Shown: one piece after another, positions 1 to 5,476 of the stretch
Layout: each line of letters opens with the position of its first letter
Position numbering within the stretch: position 1 is the first letter of the stretch
Assembly (NCBI GenBank): GCA_023251695.1
Contig: JAHEYE010000174.1
Location: 1-7,209 of the forward strand
Source: Sphingobacteriaceae bacterium
GTDB lineage: Bacteria > Bacteroidota > Bacteroidia > B-17B0 > Aurantibacillaceae
DNA length: 7,209 nt
Direction: 5' to 3'
Made by a program: the position numbers and the translations under genes
Notes under the pieces: model-generated
Told to the model about the DNA's origin: nothing
The model's input: only the letters and a program-made list of their open reading frames with translations
Databases searched by the model: none

Positions 1-172
1 GTAGTGAAATGGAGTTCGTGAAAAATAATATGACTGAAATTAAAACCCAGGCAAGCAAAAGACGATATTGATTAACCGGTCCGGTTCCTATTCTTTTTGA
101 AGCTTCAGTAAATGGAAAAATTCCCAGACTCCAACAAACTGTAGTAACAAGTGCTATAAGTTCTCCTTGCAT
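1..172 (-). CDS. EamA/DMT-type transporter, N-terminal fragment
   Basis: The minus strand from an ATG at 172 stays open to the left window edge, giving 57 codons of a hydrophobic protein that begins MQGELIALVTTVCWSLGIFP. Residues 4-20 form a first membrane helix with the Trp-Ser pair common at the start of EamA-domain transporters. An 'ASKRIGTGPVNQYRL' loop follows, and a second helix covers about residues 37-52. This pattern (short helix, 'A...iG...~~~~R~l' loop, second helix) is the usual start of drug/metabolite transporter superfamily permeases, inner-membrane proteins with ten helices. The substrate cannot be read from this fragment, and most of the gene lies outside the window. The start has no Shine-Dalgarno sequence and follows directly on a 7-bp repeat tract. 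No terminator is visible between yggS and this gene (83 bp), so read-through from yggS is possible. The family call is by my own reading of the peptide and is fairly firm. Confidence 0.75.
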   Translation of the reverse strand, partial: MQGELIALVTTVCWSLGIFPFTEASKRIGTGPVNQYRLLLAWVLISVILFFTNSISL

Positions 173-177
173 TTTTA

Positions 178-268
178 TTGAGTGCTTAGAGTTGAGTGAT
201 TAGTGCTTAGTGCGATGTTTTTTTTCATATATATTTACTGCCTTCTGCTTTCTAATTACTGCTTTCTG
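178..268. repeat. Degenerate 7-bp tandem repeat tract
   Basis: Two blocks of five 7-bp units lie at 178-212 and 234-268. On the plus strand the units read like CTTAGTG or ATTAGTG in the first block and TTTACTG or CTTTCTG in the second. On the gene strand the consensus is about CAn(T/A)AAn. The 21 bp between the blocks (213-233) equals three units, so both blocks share one 7-bp register and may be a single 13-unit tract with a decayed centre. The right end covers the yggS stop codon and its last few codons. The left end stops a few bases before the transporter start codon. I see no matching inverted repeat, so this is not a terminator. Confidence 0.7.
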
Positions 269-921
269 TACTCTCTTTCACCGAAAATGATACTTCCTAC
301 CCGAATCATGGTACTGCCTTCTTCAATGGCAATTTTGTAATCACTGCTCATTCCGAAAGATAAAACATTTAAGGGGTGTTTATTTGTTACTAATGATTTT
401 TGGAATTCGTTTAATGCATGAAATTCTTTCCGGATTTGCGTTTCATCACTTGTATTTGACGCCATTCCCATAAAACCAATTACATTTACATTAGCGAGTT
501 GTTGTAATTCCCCCGATTTCAAAAGTTCCAGGCATTCTTTTAAATCAAAACCGAATTTAGTTTCTTCTTGCGCAATGTGGATTTGTAATAGGCAATTAAT
601 AACACGGTTATTTTTTTGAGCCTGTTTATTTACTTGCTGCAATAACTTTAAACTGTCAATACCATGAATTAAATGCACAAAGGGGGCAATAAATTTTACT
701 TTGTTACTTTGTAAATGCCCGATGTAATGCCAATGAATATCTTTAGGTAATTGTCCGTACTTATCAACTAATTCCTGAACGTAATTTTCACCGAAATCTT
801 TTTGTCCGGCTTCATAAGCTTCAAGAATGGCTTCATTTGGTTTTGTTTTGGATACAGCAATAAGAGTTACATAATCAGGAATCGAAGATCGGATGTTAAG
901 AATGTTTTCTTTAATTGCCAT
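256..921 (-). CDS. yggS: YggS/PROSC family PLP homeostasis protein (PLPBP)
   Basis: Cytoplasmic pyridoxal-5'-phosphate-binding protein of the alanine-racemase N-terminal fold. The family buffers PLP and affects vitamin B6 and amino-acid balance, with no firmly established catalytic reaction. From the ATG at 921 it is 221 residues, normal for the family. The PLP lysine is K25 in IAVSKTKP. FGEN is at 43-46. The family signature WHYIGHLQSNK is at 64-74, GFMGMA at 149-154, LSFGMSSDY at 187-195 and the phosphate-binding RVGSIIFGER near the C-terminus. The frame can be opened 15 bases further to a TTG at 936, but the ATG at 921 fits family length better. That ATG overlaps the end of the upstream toxin gene by 11 bp, which suggests translational coupling. 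The last codons lie inside a 7-bp repeat tract, which may have shaped the extreme C-terminus (YRKQ). The identification is secure. Confidence 0.96.
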   Translation of the reverse strand: MAIKENILNIRSSIPDYVTLIAVSKTKPNEAILEAYEAGQKDFGENYVQELVDKYGQLPKDIHWHYIGHLQSNKVKFIAPFVHLIHGIDSLKLLQQVNKQAQKNNRVINCLLQIHIAQEETKFGFDLKECLELLKSGELQQLANVNVIGFMGMASNTSDETQIRKEFHALNEFQKSLVTNKHPLNVLSFGMSSDYKIAIEEGSTMIRVGSIIFGEREYRKQ

Positions 922-1261
922 GGTTTTCAATTTCAATTGCCGATTTGTAGCTTTCTATCTCTTCTTTTAAAAACCACGACGATTCCGGATTTTGCAAAGC
1001 AAATCTTATACCATAAATATTTACAATACTCTTTTCTTCATCAACTGTAAAATGAATCACATAAGGAAAGACTTTGATTTTTCTCATTCTTACATTATCA
1101 TATCTTATTTCATAAAAAGGAAATTGCCTTAACTCCGAAAAGGTGTTATTAACCTGAAAAAGAAACTTTTTCCCCAACTCGTTTGAAACTAGTTTGTAAT
1201 AGTTAATCCCCTCCTGAATATCAAAAATGGCATCAGGGTATAAGATGATTTCAAATGACAT
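911..1261 (-). CDS. RelE/ParE-family toxin
   Basis: A 116-residue protein with the layout of RelE/ParE toxins. It starts with a beta-strand (FEIILYPDA), then helices carrying the typical 'A..DI.eginYY' and 'LG..F..qv..t...L...P' pattern (residues 11-48). A beta-sheet follows with 'VRMRKIKVFPYVIHFTVD' (57-74) and ends in 'IYGIRFALQNPESSW' (82-96), matching the family's closing 'F...QNP' motif. Family members either cleave mRNA on the ribosome or inhibit gyrase; which applies here cannot be told from sequence. The gene starts on the base right after the antitoxin stop (TAA-ATG), the classic arrangement of a cotranscribed pair. After W96 there is a tail of about 20 residues (FLKEEIESYKSAIEIENHGN) that I do not regard as part of the core fold; its coding sequence runs into the start of yggS. 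Whether the toxin is active is unknown. Confidence 0.85.
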   Translation of the reverse strand: MSFEIILYPDAIFDIQEGINYYKLVSNELGKKFLFQVNNTFSELRQFPFYEIRYDNVRMRKIKVFPYVIHFTVDEEKSIVNIYGIRFALQNPESSWFLKEEIESYKSAIEIENHGN

Positions 1262-1471
1262 TTAACCGAGATTAAAGGAGTCTTTTATTTGATCCCAATT
1301 TTGACCATACTCAGGTTTGGAATTTCTAATCCTTTCACGAATGAGTTGTTTTTCCTCTTCAGTCACGACAACATCGTTCTCATTATAAATGCGGATAAAA
1401 TCAAGGTTTTTGATTGCTTCCAGAAAAGCAGCATACTTATTATCAGGTATGTTTAAGAGTATCTGTTTCAT
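1262..1471 (-). CDS. Antitoxin of the RelE/ParE-type pair
   Basis: A 69-residue protein directly upstream of the toxin. It opens with a short strand-helix unit, MKQILLNIPDNKYAAFLEAI, then 'KNLDFIRI', an acidic linker (residues 30-40), a charged helix 'EEEKQLIRERI' (38-48) and a C-terminal 'NWDQIKDSF' (58-66). I associate this layout (LNIPDnky...F...L..l.F..I, then tEE.k..I.eRi..s, then W..iKd.f) with small Bacteroidota antitoxins encoded ahead of RelE/ParE toxins; the C-terminal acidic helix would wrap the toxin. The N-terminal half may bind DNA and autoregulate, but I see no classical ribbon-helix-helix or HTH signature, so that is inference. It lies 55 bp after the DUF1015 stop with no terminator between, so it may have its own promoter or be transcribed through from serA. 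The assignment rests mainly on position and fold pattern. Confidence 0.75.
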   Translation of the reverse strand: MKQILLNIPDNKYAAFLEAIKNLDFIRIYNENDVVVTEEEKQLIRERIRNSKPEYGQNWDQIKDSFNLG

Positions 1472-1472
1472 A

Positions 1473-1500
1473 AATTAAAATTAATGAATTAAATCTTTAA
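1473..1500. repeat. Possible short 7-bp periodic A/T tract
   Basis: Ahead of the antitoxin start codon the plus strand has AATTAAA at 1473-1479 and again at 1487-1493, exactly 14 bp apart, with ATTAATG between and TCTTTAA after. Read in sevens this resembles the heptad tracts elsewhere in the window, and the middle unit (CATTAAT on the gene strand) fits their consensus. The tract is almost pure A/T, so chance periodicity is a real alternative. It could also be an operator for the toxin-antitoxin pair. Confidence 0.3.
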
Positions 1501-1526
1501 AGTCAAATCCTTCTTAGTGTTCGAAA

Positions 1527-2774
1527 TTAGTTCTCCAAACTATGCACTACCAGCCCGCTTCTTAATTTTGGTTCGAACCAAGTTGTTTTTGGTGGCATGA
1601 TGTTTCCTGTATCTGCAATATCAATTAATTGTTTCATGGTTACCGGATGTAAAGCAAAAGCGACTTTCATTTCGCCTGAGTTTACACGCGATTCTAATTC
1701 ACCTAAACCTCTTAATCCGCCAACGAAATCAATGCGTTTATCTGTTCTTAAATCAACGATATTGAAAATAGGTTTTAAAATGCTCTCCGATAAAATAGTT
1801 ACATCTAAAACACCAATAGGATCAGTATCATTGTAAGTTCCTGCTTTTGCAGTTAAAGAATACCATTTCTTATTTAAATACATTCCGAAGTTGTGTAAAC
1901 CGGTCGGACGATAAGTTTTATTGCCTTTATCTTCTACATTAAACTTCTCAGAAATCTTATTTAATAATTGTTCTTCTGTTAAACCATTTAAATCTTTTAC
2001 AACACGGTTATAATCCATAATGTGTAATTGATTATCGGGGAAATGAACAGCTAAAAAGAAATTGTACTCTTCTTTTCCGGTATGATTTTTATTTAAATCA
2101 CGTCTTTCTTTTCCAACCAATGCTGCCGCAGCAGTACGGTGATGCCCGTCGGCCACATAGGTCGCTGGTAATTTTGCAAACAAATCAATTATGGTTTTTA
2201 CTGTTGCTGCATCACTTACCACCCAAAATTCGTGACGGATAGCATCTTCAGTTGTAAAATCGTATTCAGCAGAAGTTGTAGTAACTTTATTTACGACTTC
2301 ATCTAAGGCTTTCATGTTTGGATAGGCAAAAAACACAGGTTCTGCGTTTATGTTGGCAACTCGCACATGATTAATGCGGTCTAATTCTTTATCCGGACGG
2401 GTTAATTCATGTTTTTTAATAATGTCATTAAAATAATCATCAATAGATGCGCCACCAACAATACCTGTTTGTGTACGGCCGTCCATTGTTAAGCGATAGA
2501 TATAAAGACAATCTGTTTTGTCTTCCATAAACATTCCGTCCTTAAGTAATTTTTCAAAATTGTCTTTAGCTTTTTGATAAACGAGAGGAGAGTAGTGGTC
2601 TAAATCTGCAGGTAAATCAATTTCCGGTTTTACTACGTGCAAAAACGAATGAACATTGTCACCCGCTTCAATTTTTGCTTCTTCCGAATTAATTACATCG
2701 TACGGACGCGAAGCTACTAAACTAACTTTATCTTTTTTTGGTCTGAGTCCTTTGAATGCTTTGAGAATTGCCAT
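1527..2774 (-). CDS. DUF1015 family protein with a DGHHR motif
   Basis: A 415-residue cytoplasmic protein with the full span of the DUF1015 family (PF06245). The N-terminal 'FKGLRPKKD...SRPYDVIN' is at 7-29, 'HELTRPDKELDR' at 122-133, the hallmark 'YVADGHHRTAAA' at 206-217, and the conserved C-terminal 'MPPKTTWFEPKLRSGLVVHS' at 393-412. Biochemical function is not established to my knowledge; genomes sometimes label these proteins 'SpoOJ/ParA/ParB/repB family'. The DGHHR centre resembles the nucleotide-binding motif of the ParB/sulfiredoxin/free-serine-kinase (SerK, SbnI) fold, which suggests phosphate transfer; that is inference. The gene lies 48 bp behind serA on the same strand with no terminator between, so it is probably cotranscribed. 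I recall the same pairing in other Bacteroidota, which supports a role close to serine metabolism. The ATG at 2774 gives the expected N-terminus. No motif is missing and no frameshift is seen. Confidence 0.92.
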   Translation of the reverse strand: MAILKAFKGLRPKKDKVSLVASRPYDVINSEEAKIEAGDNVHSFLHVVKPEIDLPADLDHYSPLVYQKAKDNFEKLLKDGMFMEDKTDCLYIYRLTMDGRTQTGIVGGASIDDYFNDIIKKHELTRPDKELDRINHVRVANINAEPVFFAYPNMKALDEVVNKVTTTSAEYDFTTEDAIRHEFWVVSDAATVKTIIDLFAKLPATYVADGHHRTAAAALVGKERRDLNKNHTGKEEYNFFLAVHFPDNQLHIMDYNRVVKDLNGLTEEQLLNKISEKFNVEDKGNKTYRPTGLHNFGMYLNKKWYSLTAKAGTYNDTDPIGVLDVTILSESILKPIFNIVDLRTDKRIDFVGGLRGLGELESRVNSGEMKVAFALHPVTMKQLIDIADTGNIMPPKTTWFEPKLRSGLVVHSLEN

Positions 2775-2779
2775 TGTAA

Positions 2780-2821
2780 TGTTTCTGGTTTATTGTTTCT
2801 AGTTTATTGTTTTGGTTCTTG
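2780..2821. repeat. 7-bp tandem repeat tract between serA and DUF1015
   Basis: Six consecutive 7-bp units fill nearly the whole 48-bp gap. On the plus strand TGTTTCT occurs twice, alternating with GGTTTAT and AGTTTAT, so a 14-bp double unit (2780-2793 and 2794-2807) repeats with one mismatch; the last two units are weaker. Shifted by two bases the units read TTTATTG and TTTCTAG, close to the TTTACTG and CTTTCTA units at 234-268. On the gene strand they become CAATAAA-like. No hairpin is apparent. Confidence 0.75.
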
Positions 2822-2822
2822 A

Positions 2823-3773
2823 TTAATTTAATGCTGCGATAATTTTTTCTGCCAATTCAACGCCAATTCTTTCCTGTGCTTCGTTAGTTGCGGCTCCGAT
2901 ATGTGGAGTTAAAGAAATTTTAGCGTGTGATAAAATAGTTGCTGATGGTTTTGGTTCGTTGACGAATACATCTAAGCACGCGTGAGAAATTTTTCCGCTG
3001 TTTAAGCCTTCAATCAGAGCAGCTTCATCAATAACGCCACCGCGGGCAGAGTTGATTAAGATAACGCCGTTTTTCATTAACGCAATTTCCTTTGCTGTAA
3101 TTAAATTTCCGCCCGGAACATGGAAAGTTATGAAGTCAGATTGCTGTAAAACGTTTTCAAGACTAACAGTGTTTAACTTTACTTTCGCTCCGTTTGTTCC
3201 TTCAATTTCAAGATTTATTTCAGCTTCTTTTACAAAGGGATCAAAGGCTACTACTTTCATTCCTAATCCTAAGGCGATTTTAGCAGCGTACTGACCAATA
3301 CGTCCGAATCCGACAATGCCCATTGTTTTACCTCTCAATTCAACACCTTTTGCGTATTTCTTTTTTAATTCTTCAAATTTTGTTTCGCCATTAGCAGGCA
3401 TTTGTCTGTTACTGTCGTACAAAAACCGGACAGCATTAAATAAATGGGCGAATACCAATTCAGCTACAGAATTAGAAGAAGCTGCGGGGGTATTTATGAC
3501 ATTAATTCCTTTTCCTTTGGCATAGTCCACATCAATATTATCCATACCAACACCGCCGCGGGCAATAACTTTAAGGCCGGGACAGGCATCAATAATATCT
3601 TTACGTACTTTGGTTGCGCTGCGCACAGTAAGGGCGGCATATCCCTTTTCGTTGATTGTCTTTATTAAATCTTCTTGTGCTACTTTATCGGTTACAACTG
3701 TAAATCCGGCTTTTTCCAAAAGGGACTTTCCGGTGTTGTCGATGCCATCGTTGGCTAAAATTGTTTTGCTCAT
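2823..3773 (-). CDS. serA: D-3-phosphoglycerate dehydrogenase, short form
   Basis: Oxidises 3-phosphoglycerate to 3-phosphohydroxypyruvate with NAD+, the committed step of serine synthesis in the cytoplasm. At 316 residues it contains only the two core domains of the D-2-hydroxyacid dehydrogenases. The substrate-binding part has 'TVRSATKV' (49-56) and 'ARGGVGMDNID' (71-81). The Rossmann glycine motif GFGRIG is at 155-160, followed by D178, which favours NAD over NADP. The catalytic residues are R244 (SARGG), E273 (VNEP) and H291 (PHIGAAT). The C-terminal ACT regulatory domain of long SerA enzymes is absent, so serine feedback through that domain is not expected. The ATG at 3773 starts exactly at the family N-terminus. 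A TAnnTTTG box lies 20 bp upstream, just after a terminator, so serA probably heads its own transcript and carries DUF1015 behind it. Other hydroxyacid dehydrogenases share the fold, but serC nearby makes SerA by far the likeliest. Confidence 0.95.
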   Translation of the reverse strand: MSKTILANDGIDNTGKSLLEKAGFTVVTDKVAQEDLIKTINEKGYAALTVRSATKVRKDIIDACPGLKVIARGGVGMDNIDVDYAKGKGINVINTPAASSNSVAELVFAHLFNAVRFLYDSNRQMPANGETKFEELKKKYAKGVELRGKTMGIVGFGRIGQYAAKIALGLGMKVVAFDPFVKEAEINLEIEGTNGAKVKLNTVSLENVLQQSDFITFHVPGGNLITAKEIALMKNGVILINSARGGVIDEAALIEGLNSGKISHACLDVFVNEPKPSATILSHAKISLTPHIGAATNEAQERIGVELAEKIIAALN

Positions 3774-3792
3774 GGGTTAAAAAATAAGAACA

Positions 3793-3800
3793 CAAATATA
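3793..3800 (-). promoter_or_regulatory. Candidate -7 promoter box for serA
   Basis: The minus strand reads TATATTTG, an exact match to the TAnnTTTG -7 consensus of Bacteroidota sigma-A promoters. It lies about 20 bp before the serA ATG, which implies a leader of roughly 13-16 nt. The expected -33 position falls inside the preceding terminator hairpin, and I see no good TTG there, so the promoter may be weak or lack a -33 element. A/T-rich context raises the chance of a random match. Confidence 0.5.
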
Positions 3801-3805
3801 AAAAT

Positions 3806-3836
3806 AAAAACCATCAGACTTAGTCTGATGGTTTTT
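3806..3836 (-). terminator. Strong hairpin terminator after the small gene
   Basis: A 31-bp perfect inverted repeat with arms 3806-3820 and 3822-3836 around a single central base. In practice this is a 13-bp stem (AAAAACCATCAGA on the plus strand) with a 5-nt loop. On the minus strand the stem is followed by TTTTTATTTTTATA, a good U-rich tail. It lies 45 bp after the stop of the small gene and ends that transcript before serA. The A-run on the other side gives the plus strand a U-run as well, so it could work in both directions, although no plus-strand gene approaches it. Confidence 0.9.
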
Positions 3837-3880
3837 AAAAGAGCAGCAGGTTTTTTAACCCCTTAGCCAATCTGCCGTCT

Positions 3881-4132
3881 TTATTCCTTTACAACCAATG
3901 TTTTTGAATCTGAATAGTTATTTCCGGTAAAATCTACCGCTTCCAGATCAAGTACTTTTATAGTTTTTGCGTTTAAAGCGGGCTTATCCGCTTTTTTGCA
4001 TTGAATTTCCTGAACTGAGTACATTTTTTTTAATTTTCGTTGCTGGTTTAAGTAACCAAGAAAAAATGGTGAGCAAATTTCTATTCCGAACATTGCTACG
4101 ATAACTATTTGGATGAGCGTTTTCATAAGCAT
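3881..4132 (-). CDS. Small unrecognised protein with one membrane segment
   Basis: I do not recognise this 83-residue protein. Residues 5-28 (TLIQIVIVAMFGIEIC onwards) are strongly hydrophobic and read as a signal anchor or uncleaved signal. They are followed by a basic stretch 'NQQRKLKKMYS' and a polar C-terminal part ending 'NNYSDSKTLVVKE'. By the positive-inside rule the C-terminal part would probably be cytoplasmic. Cysteines are at 20 and 45. No lipobox is convincing, because E18-I19 precede C20 where a small residue is expected. A second ATG two codons in (4126) is an equally good start and gives MKTLIQIV. The gene sits alone between two strong terminators, one ending serC and one ending itself, so it appears to be an independent transcription unit; that arrangement is the best argument that it is real. 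No TAnnTTTG box is present upstream. Confidence 0.6.
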   Translation of the reverse strand: MLMKTLIQIVIVAMFGIEICSPFFLGYLNQQRKLKKMYSVQEIQCKKADKPALNAKTIKVLDLEAVDFTGNNYSDSKTLVVKE

Positions 4133-4301
4133 ATATTTTTTAGGTTAAACAATCTTTGTAATCTTTGTTACTAATTATTACGGACAGGCCTGAACCAGGG
4201 TTGGTTTAAAACGACTGTATTTAGTAAGTGGTATGTTTCTTTGAATAAGTGGACGCTTTTGGAGCACTAAAAAACATGGCGTTTTTTTAGTTTTTTGACG
4301 T
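4133..4301. other. Intergenic region without a visible gene
   Basis: Between the serC terminator and the small gene I see no ORF and no RNA-gene signature. It holds a tandem 9-bp repeat AATCTTTGT (4151-4159 and 4160-4168), an 8-bp palindrome CAGGCCTG near 4185, and an A/T hairpin around 4266-4291 with a one-base bulge. The promoter of the small gene should lie here, but no CAAA (minus-strand TTTG) occurs, so it is not of the consensus type. Confidence 0.4.
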
Positions 4302-4332
4302 AAAAAAAACAGCGCTGAGTGAAGCGCTGTTT
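4302..4332 (-). terminator. Intrinsic terminator after serC
   Basis: A perfect 10-bp stem, AAACAGCGCT at 4307-4316 pairing with AGCGCTGTTT at 4323-4332, encloses a 6-nt loop. On the minus strand it is followed by an 8-T run (4309-4302, overlapping the stem foot). It lies about 40 bp after the serC stop. This is a textbook Rho-independent terminator and separates serC from the genes behind it. Confidence 0.93.
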
Positions 4333-4340
4333 GTGATGAG

Positions 4341-4368
4341 TGACCCGTTCGACAAGCTCAGGGTGACA
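4341..4368. repeat. Dispersed palindromic repeat (CTGAGCTTGTCGAA type)
   Basis: The segment contains TTCGACAAGCTCAGGG flanked by ACCC and GGGT arms. It is a variant, with one extra G, of the CCCTTCGACAAGCTCAGGG element that I recall as scattered between genes in many unrelated bacterial genomes. It lies in the serC 3' untranslated region, between the stop codon and the terminator. The arms pair only imperfectly. Its function is unknown; only one copy is in the window, so the repeat status rests on recognition. Confidence 0.6.
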
Positions 4369-4373
4369 GCTTT

Positions 4374-5462
4374 TTAGCCTTTTTGCTTCTCGAATTCTTT
4401 CATGCAATCAACCAAGACCTGAACGCTCTCTAACGGTAATGCATTATATAAGGAAGCACGGTAACCTCCAACGTCACGGTGTCCGCGTATGCCGCTAATG
4501 TTTGCTTTTTTCCAAAGCGCATCAAATTCAGGCTCGAGCGCCGCATCTTTTAATAAGAAACAAACATTCATGTTACTGCGGTCAGCTTTTTCAACTGTAC
4601 CTACAAATAAAGGATTACGGTCAATTTCATTATATAGGCAATCTGCTTTTTGCTGATTTACTTTTTCGATCCAGCTGATACCGCCGTTTTTCTTTAACCA
4701 TAATAAAGTTAAATAAGAAACATAAATTGGAAACACGGGCGGTGTATTATACATGCTGCCGCCTTTAATATGTGCCTGATAATCGAGCATGCTTAACATT
4801 TTACGGCCTGTTTTTCCGAGCGCATCTTTTTTTACCATAACCATGGTGGTACCGGCAGGACCCATGTTTTTTTGCGCACCCGCATATATTAAAGCAAAAT
4901 CTTTCGCATTCACCTTACGGCTGAAAATATCTGAACTCATATCACACACCAAAGGCACATTTGTTTTAGGGAATGATTTCATCTCTGTACCATAAATAGT
5001 GTTGTTGCTGGTAATATGTAAATAATCCAAATCAGAAGGAATCTCATATCCCTGAGGTATGTAAGTGAATTTTTTATCTTCCGATGAAGCCAAAACTTTT
5101 GTATTGCCAACAATCTTGGCTTCCTTAATGGCTTTGGCGGCCCAAACACCTGTATTAATGTAACCGGCCGTTCCGTTCTCACGCAACAAATTATAGGGCA
5201 CCATTGCGAATTGCAGACTGGCGCCGCCGCCTAAAAACAAAACCTCGTATTCATCACCCACTTCAAAAAGTTCTTTTACCAAAGCACGCGCATTTTCCAT
5301 AACGGCGTCAAAGCTTTTACTGCGATGCGATATTTCAAGTAATGATAAATTTAAATTATCAAAATTAATGCAGGCTTCTGCAGCTTGTTTTAATACCTCT
5401 TCAGGCAAAATACCCGGACCGGCACTGAAATTGTGAACTTTCGTCATAGTTAATGTAGACAT
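4374..5462 (-). CDS. serC: Phosphoserine aminotransferase
   Basis: PLP-dependent class V aminotransferase that converts 3-phosphohydroxypyruvate and glutamate to O-phosphoserine and 2-oxoglutarate; the family also acts on the analogous step of vitamin B6 synthesis. The protein is 362 residues, normal for SerC. 'HNFSAGPGILPEEVL' is at 10-24, 'ISHRS' with the substrate-binding H46-R47, 'GGGASLQF' at 78-85, 'NTGVWAAKA' with the PLP-stacking W107, and 'GAQKN' with the Schiff-base lysine K198. The substrate-binding 'GHRDVGGYRASLYNALPLE' is at 327-345. The frame starts with ATG at 5462. An internal ATG five codons on (5447, MTKVHNFSAGP) puts the conserved NFSAGP at the spacing seen in other SerC proteins and may be the true start. 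A TAnnTTTG box lies just upstream and a strong terminator downstream, so serC is probably its own transcript rather than one shared with serA. Confidence 0.97.
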   Translation of the reverse strand: MSTLTMTKVHNFSAGPGILPEEVLKQAAEACINFDNLNLSLLEISHRSKSFDAVMENARALVKELFEVGDEYEVLFLGGGASLQFAMVPYNLLRENGTAGYINTGVWAAKAIKEAKIVGNTKVLASSEDKKFTYIPQGYEIPSDLDYLHITSNNTIYGTEMKSFPKTNVPLVCDMSSDIFSRKVNAKDFALIYAGAQKNMGPAGTTMVMVKKDALGKTGRKMLSMLDYQAHIKGGSMYNTPPVFPIYVSYLTLLWLKKNGGISWIEKVNQQKADCLYNEIDRNPLFVGTVEKADRSNMNVCFLLKDAALEPEFDALWKKANISGIRGHRDVGGYRASLYNALPLESVQVLVDCMKEFEKQKG

Positions 5463-5476
5463 GATTTATTTTTTCC

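Noticed and set aside
82..91. ACCGGTCCGGT palindrome-like sequence as a regulatory site
   Set aside because: It lies inside the transporter coding frame and encodes GTGP-type residues; no promoter elements accompany it.
178..268. CRISPR array
   Set aside because: The units are 7 bp and directly adjacent with no spacers; this is a degenerate tandem repeat.
922..936. TTG-initiated extension of yggS giving five extra residues
   Set aside because: The ATG at 921 gives the normal family length and an 11-bp overlap with the toxin stop; the TTG extension adds residues with no family similarity.
802..1050. Plus-strand ORF of 82 codons across the yggS/toxin junction
   Set aside because: It is antisense to two well-supported genes, and its peptide has no recognisable domain.
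3052..3668. Three plus-strand ORFs opposite serA
   Set aside because: They mirror the serA coding frame and overlap one another; serA has all catalytic residues, so these are antisense shadows.
4266..4291. A/T hairpin (ACTAAAAAAC with GTTTTTTTAGT) as a plus-strand terminator
   Set aside because: The stem is nearly all A-T with a bulged base, and no plus-strand gene precedes it; the real terminator lies just beyond at 4302-4332.
4979..5182. Minus-strand ORF of 67 codons inside serC in another frame
   Set aside because: It lies fully within serC, whose frame carries all family motifs; it has no independent start signal.
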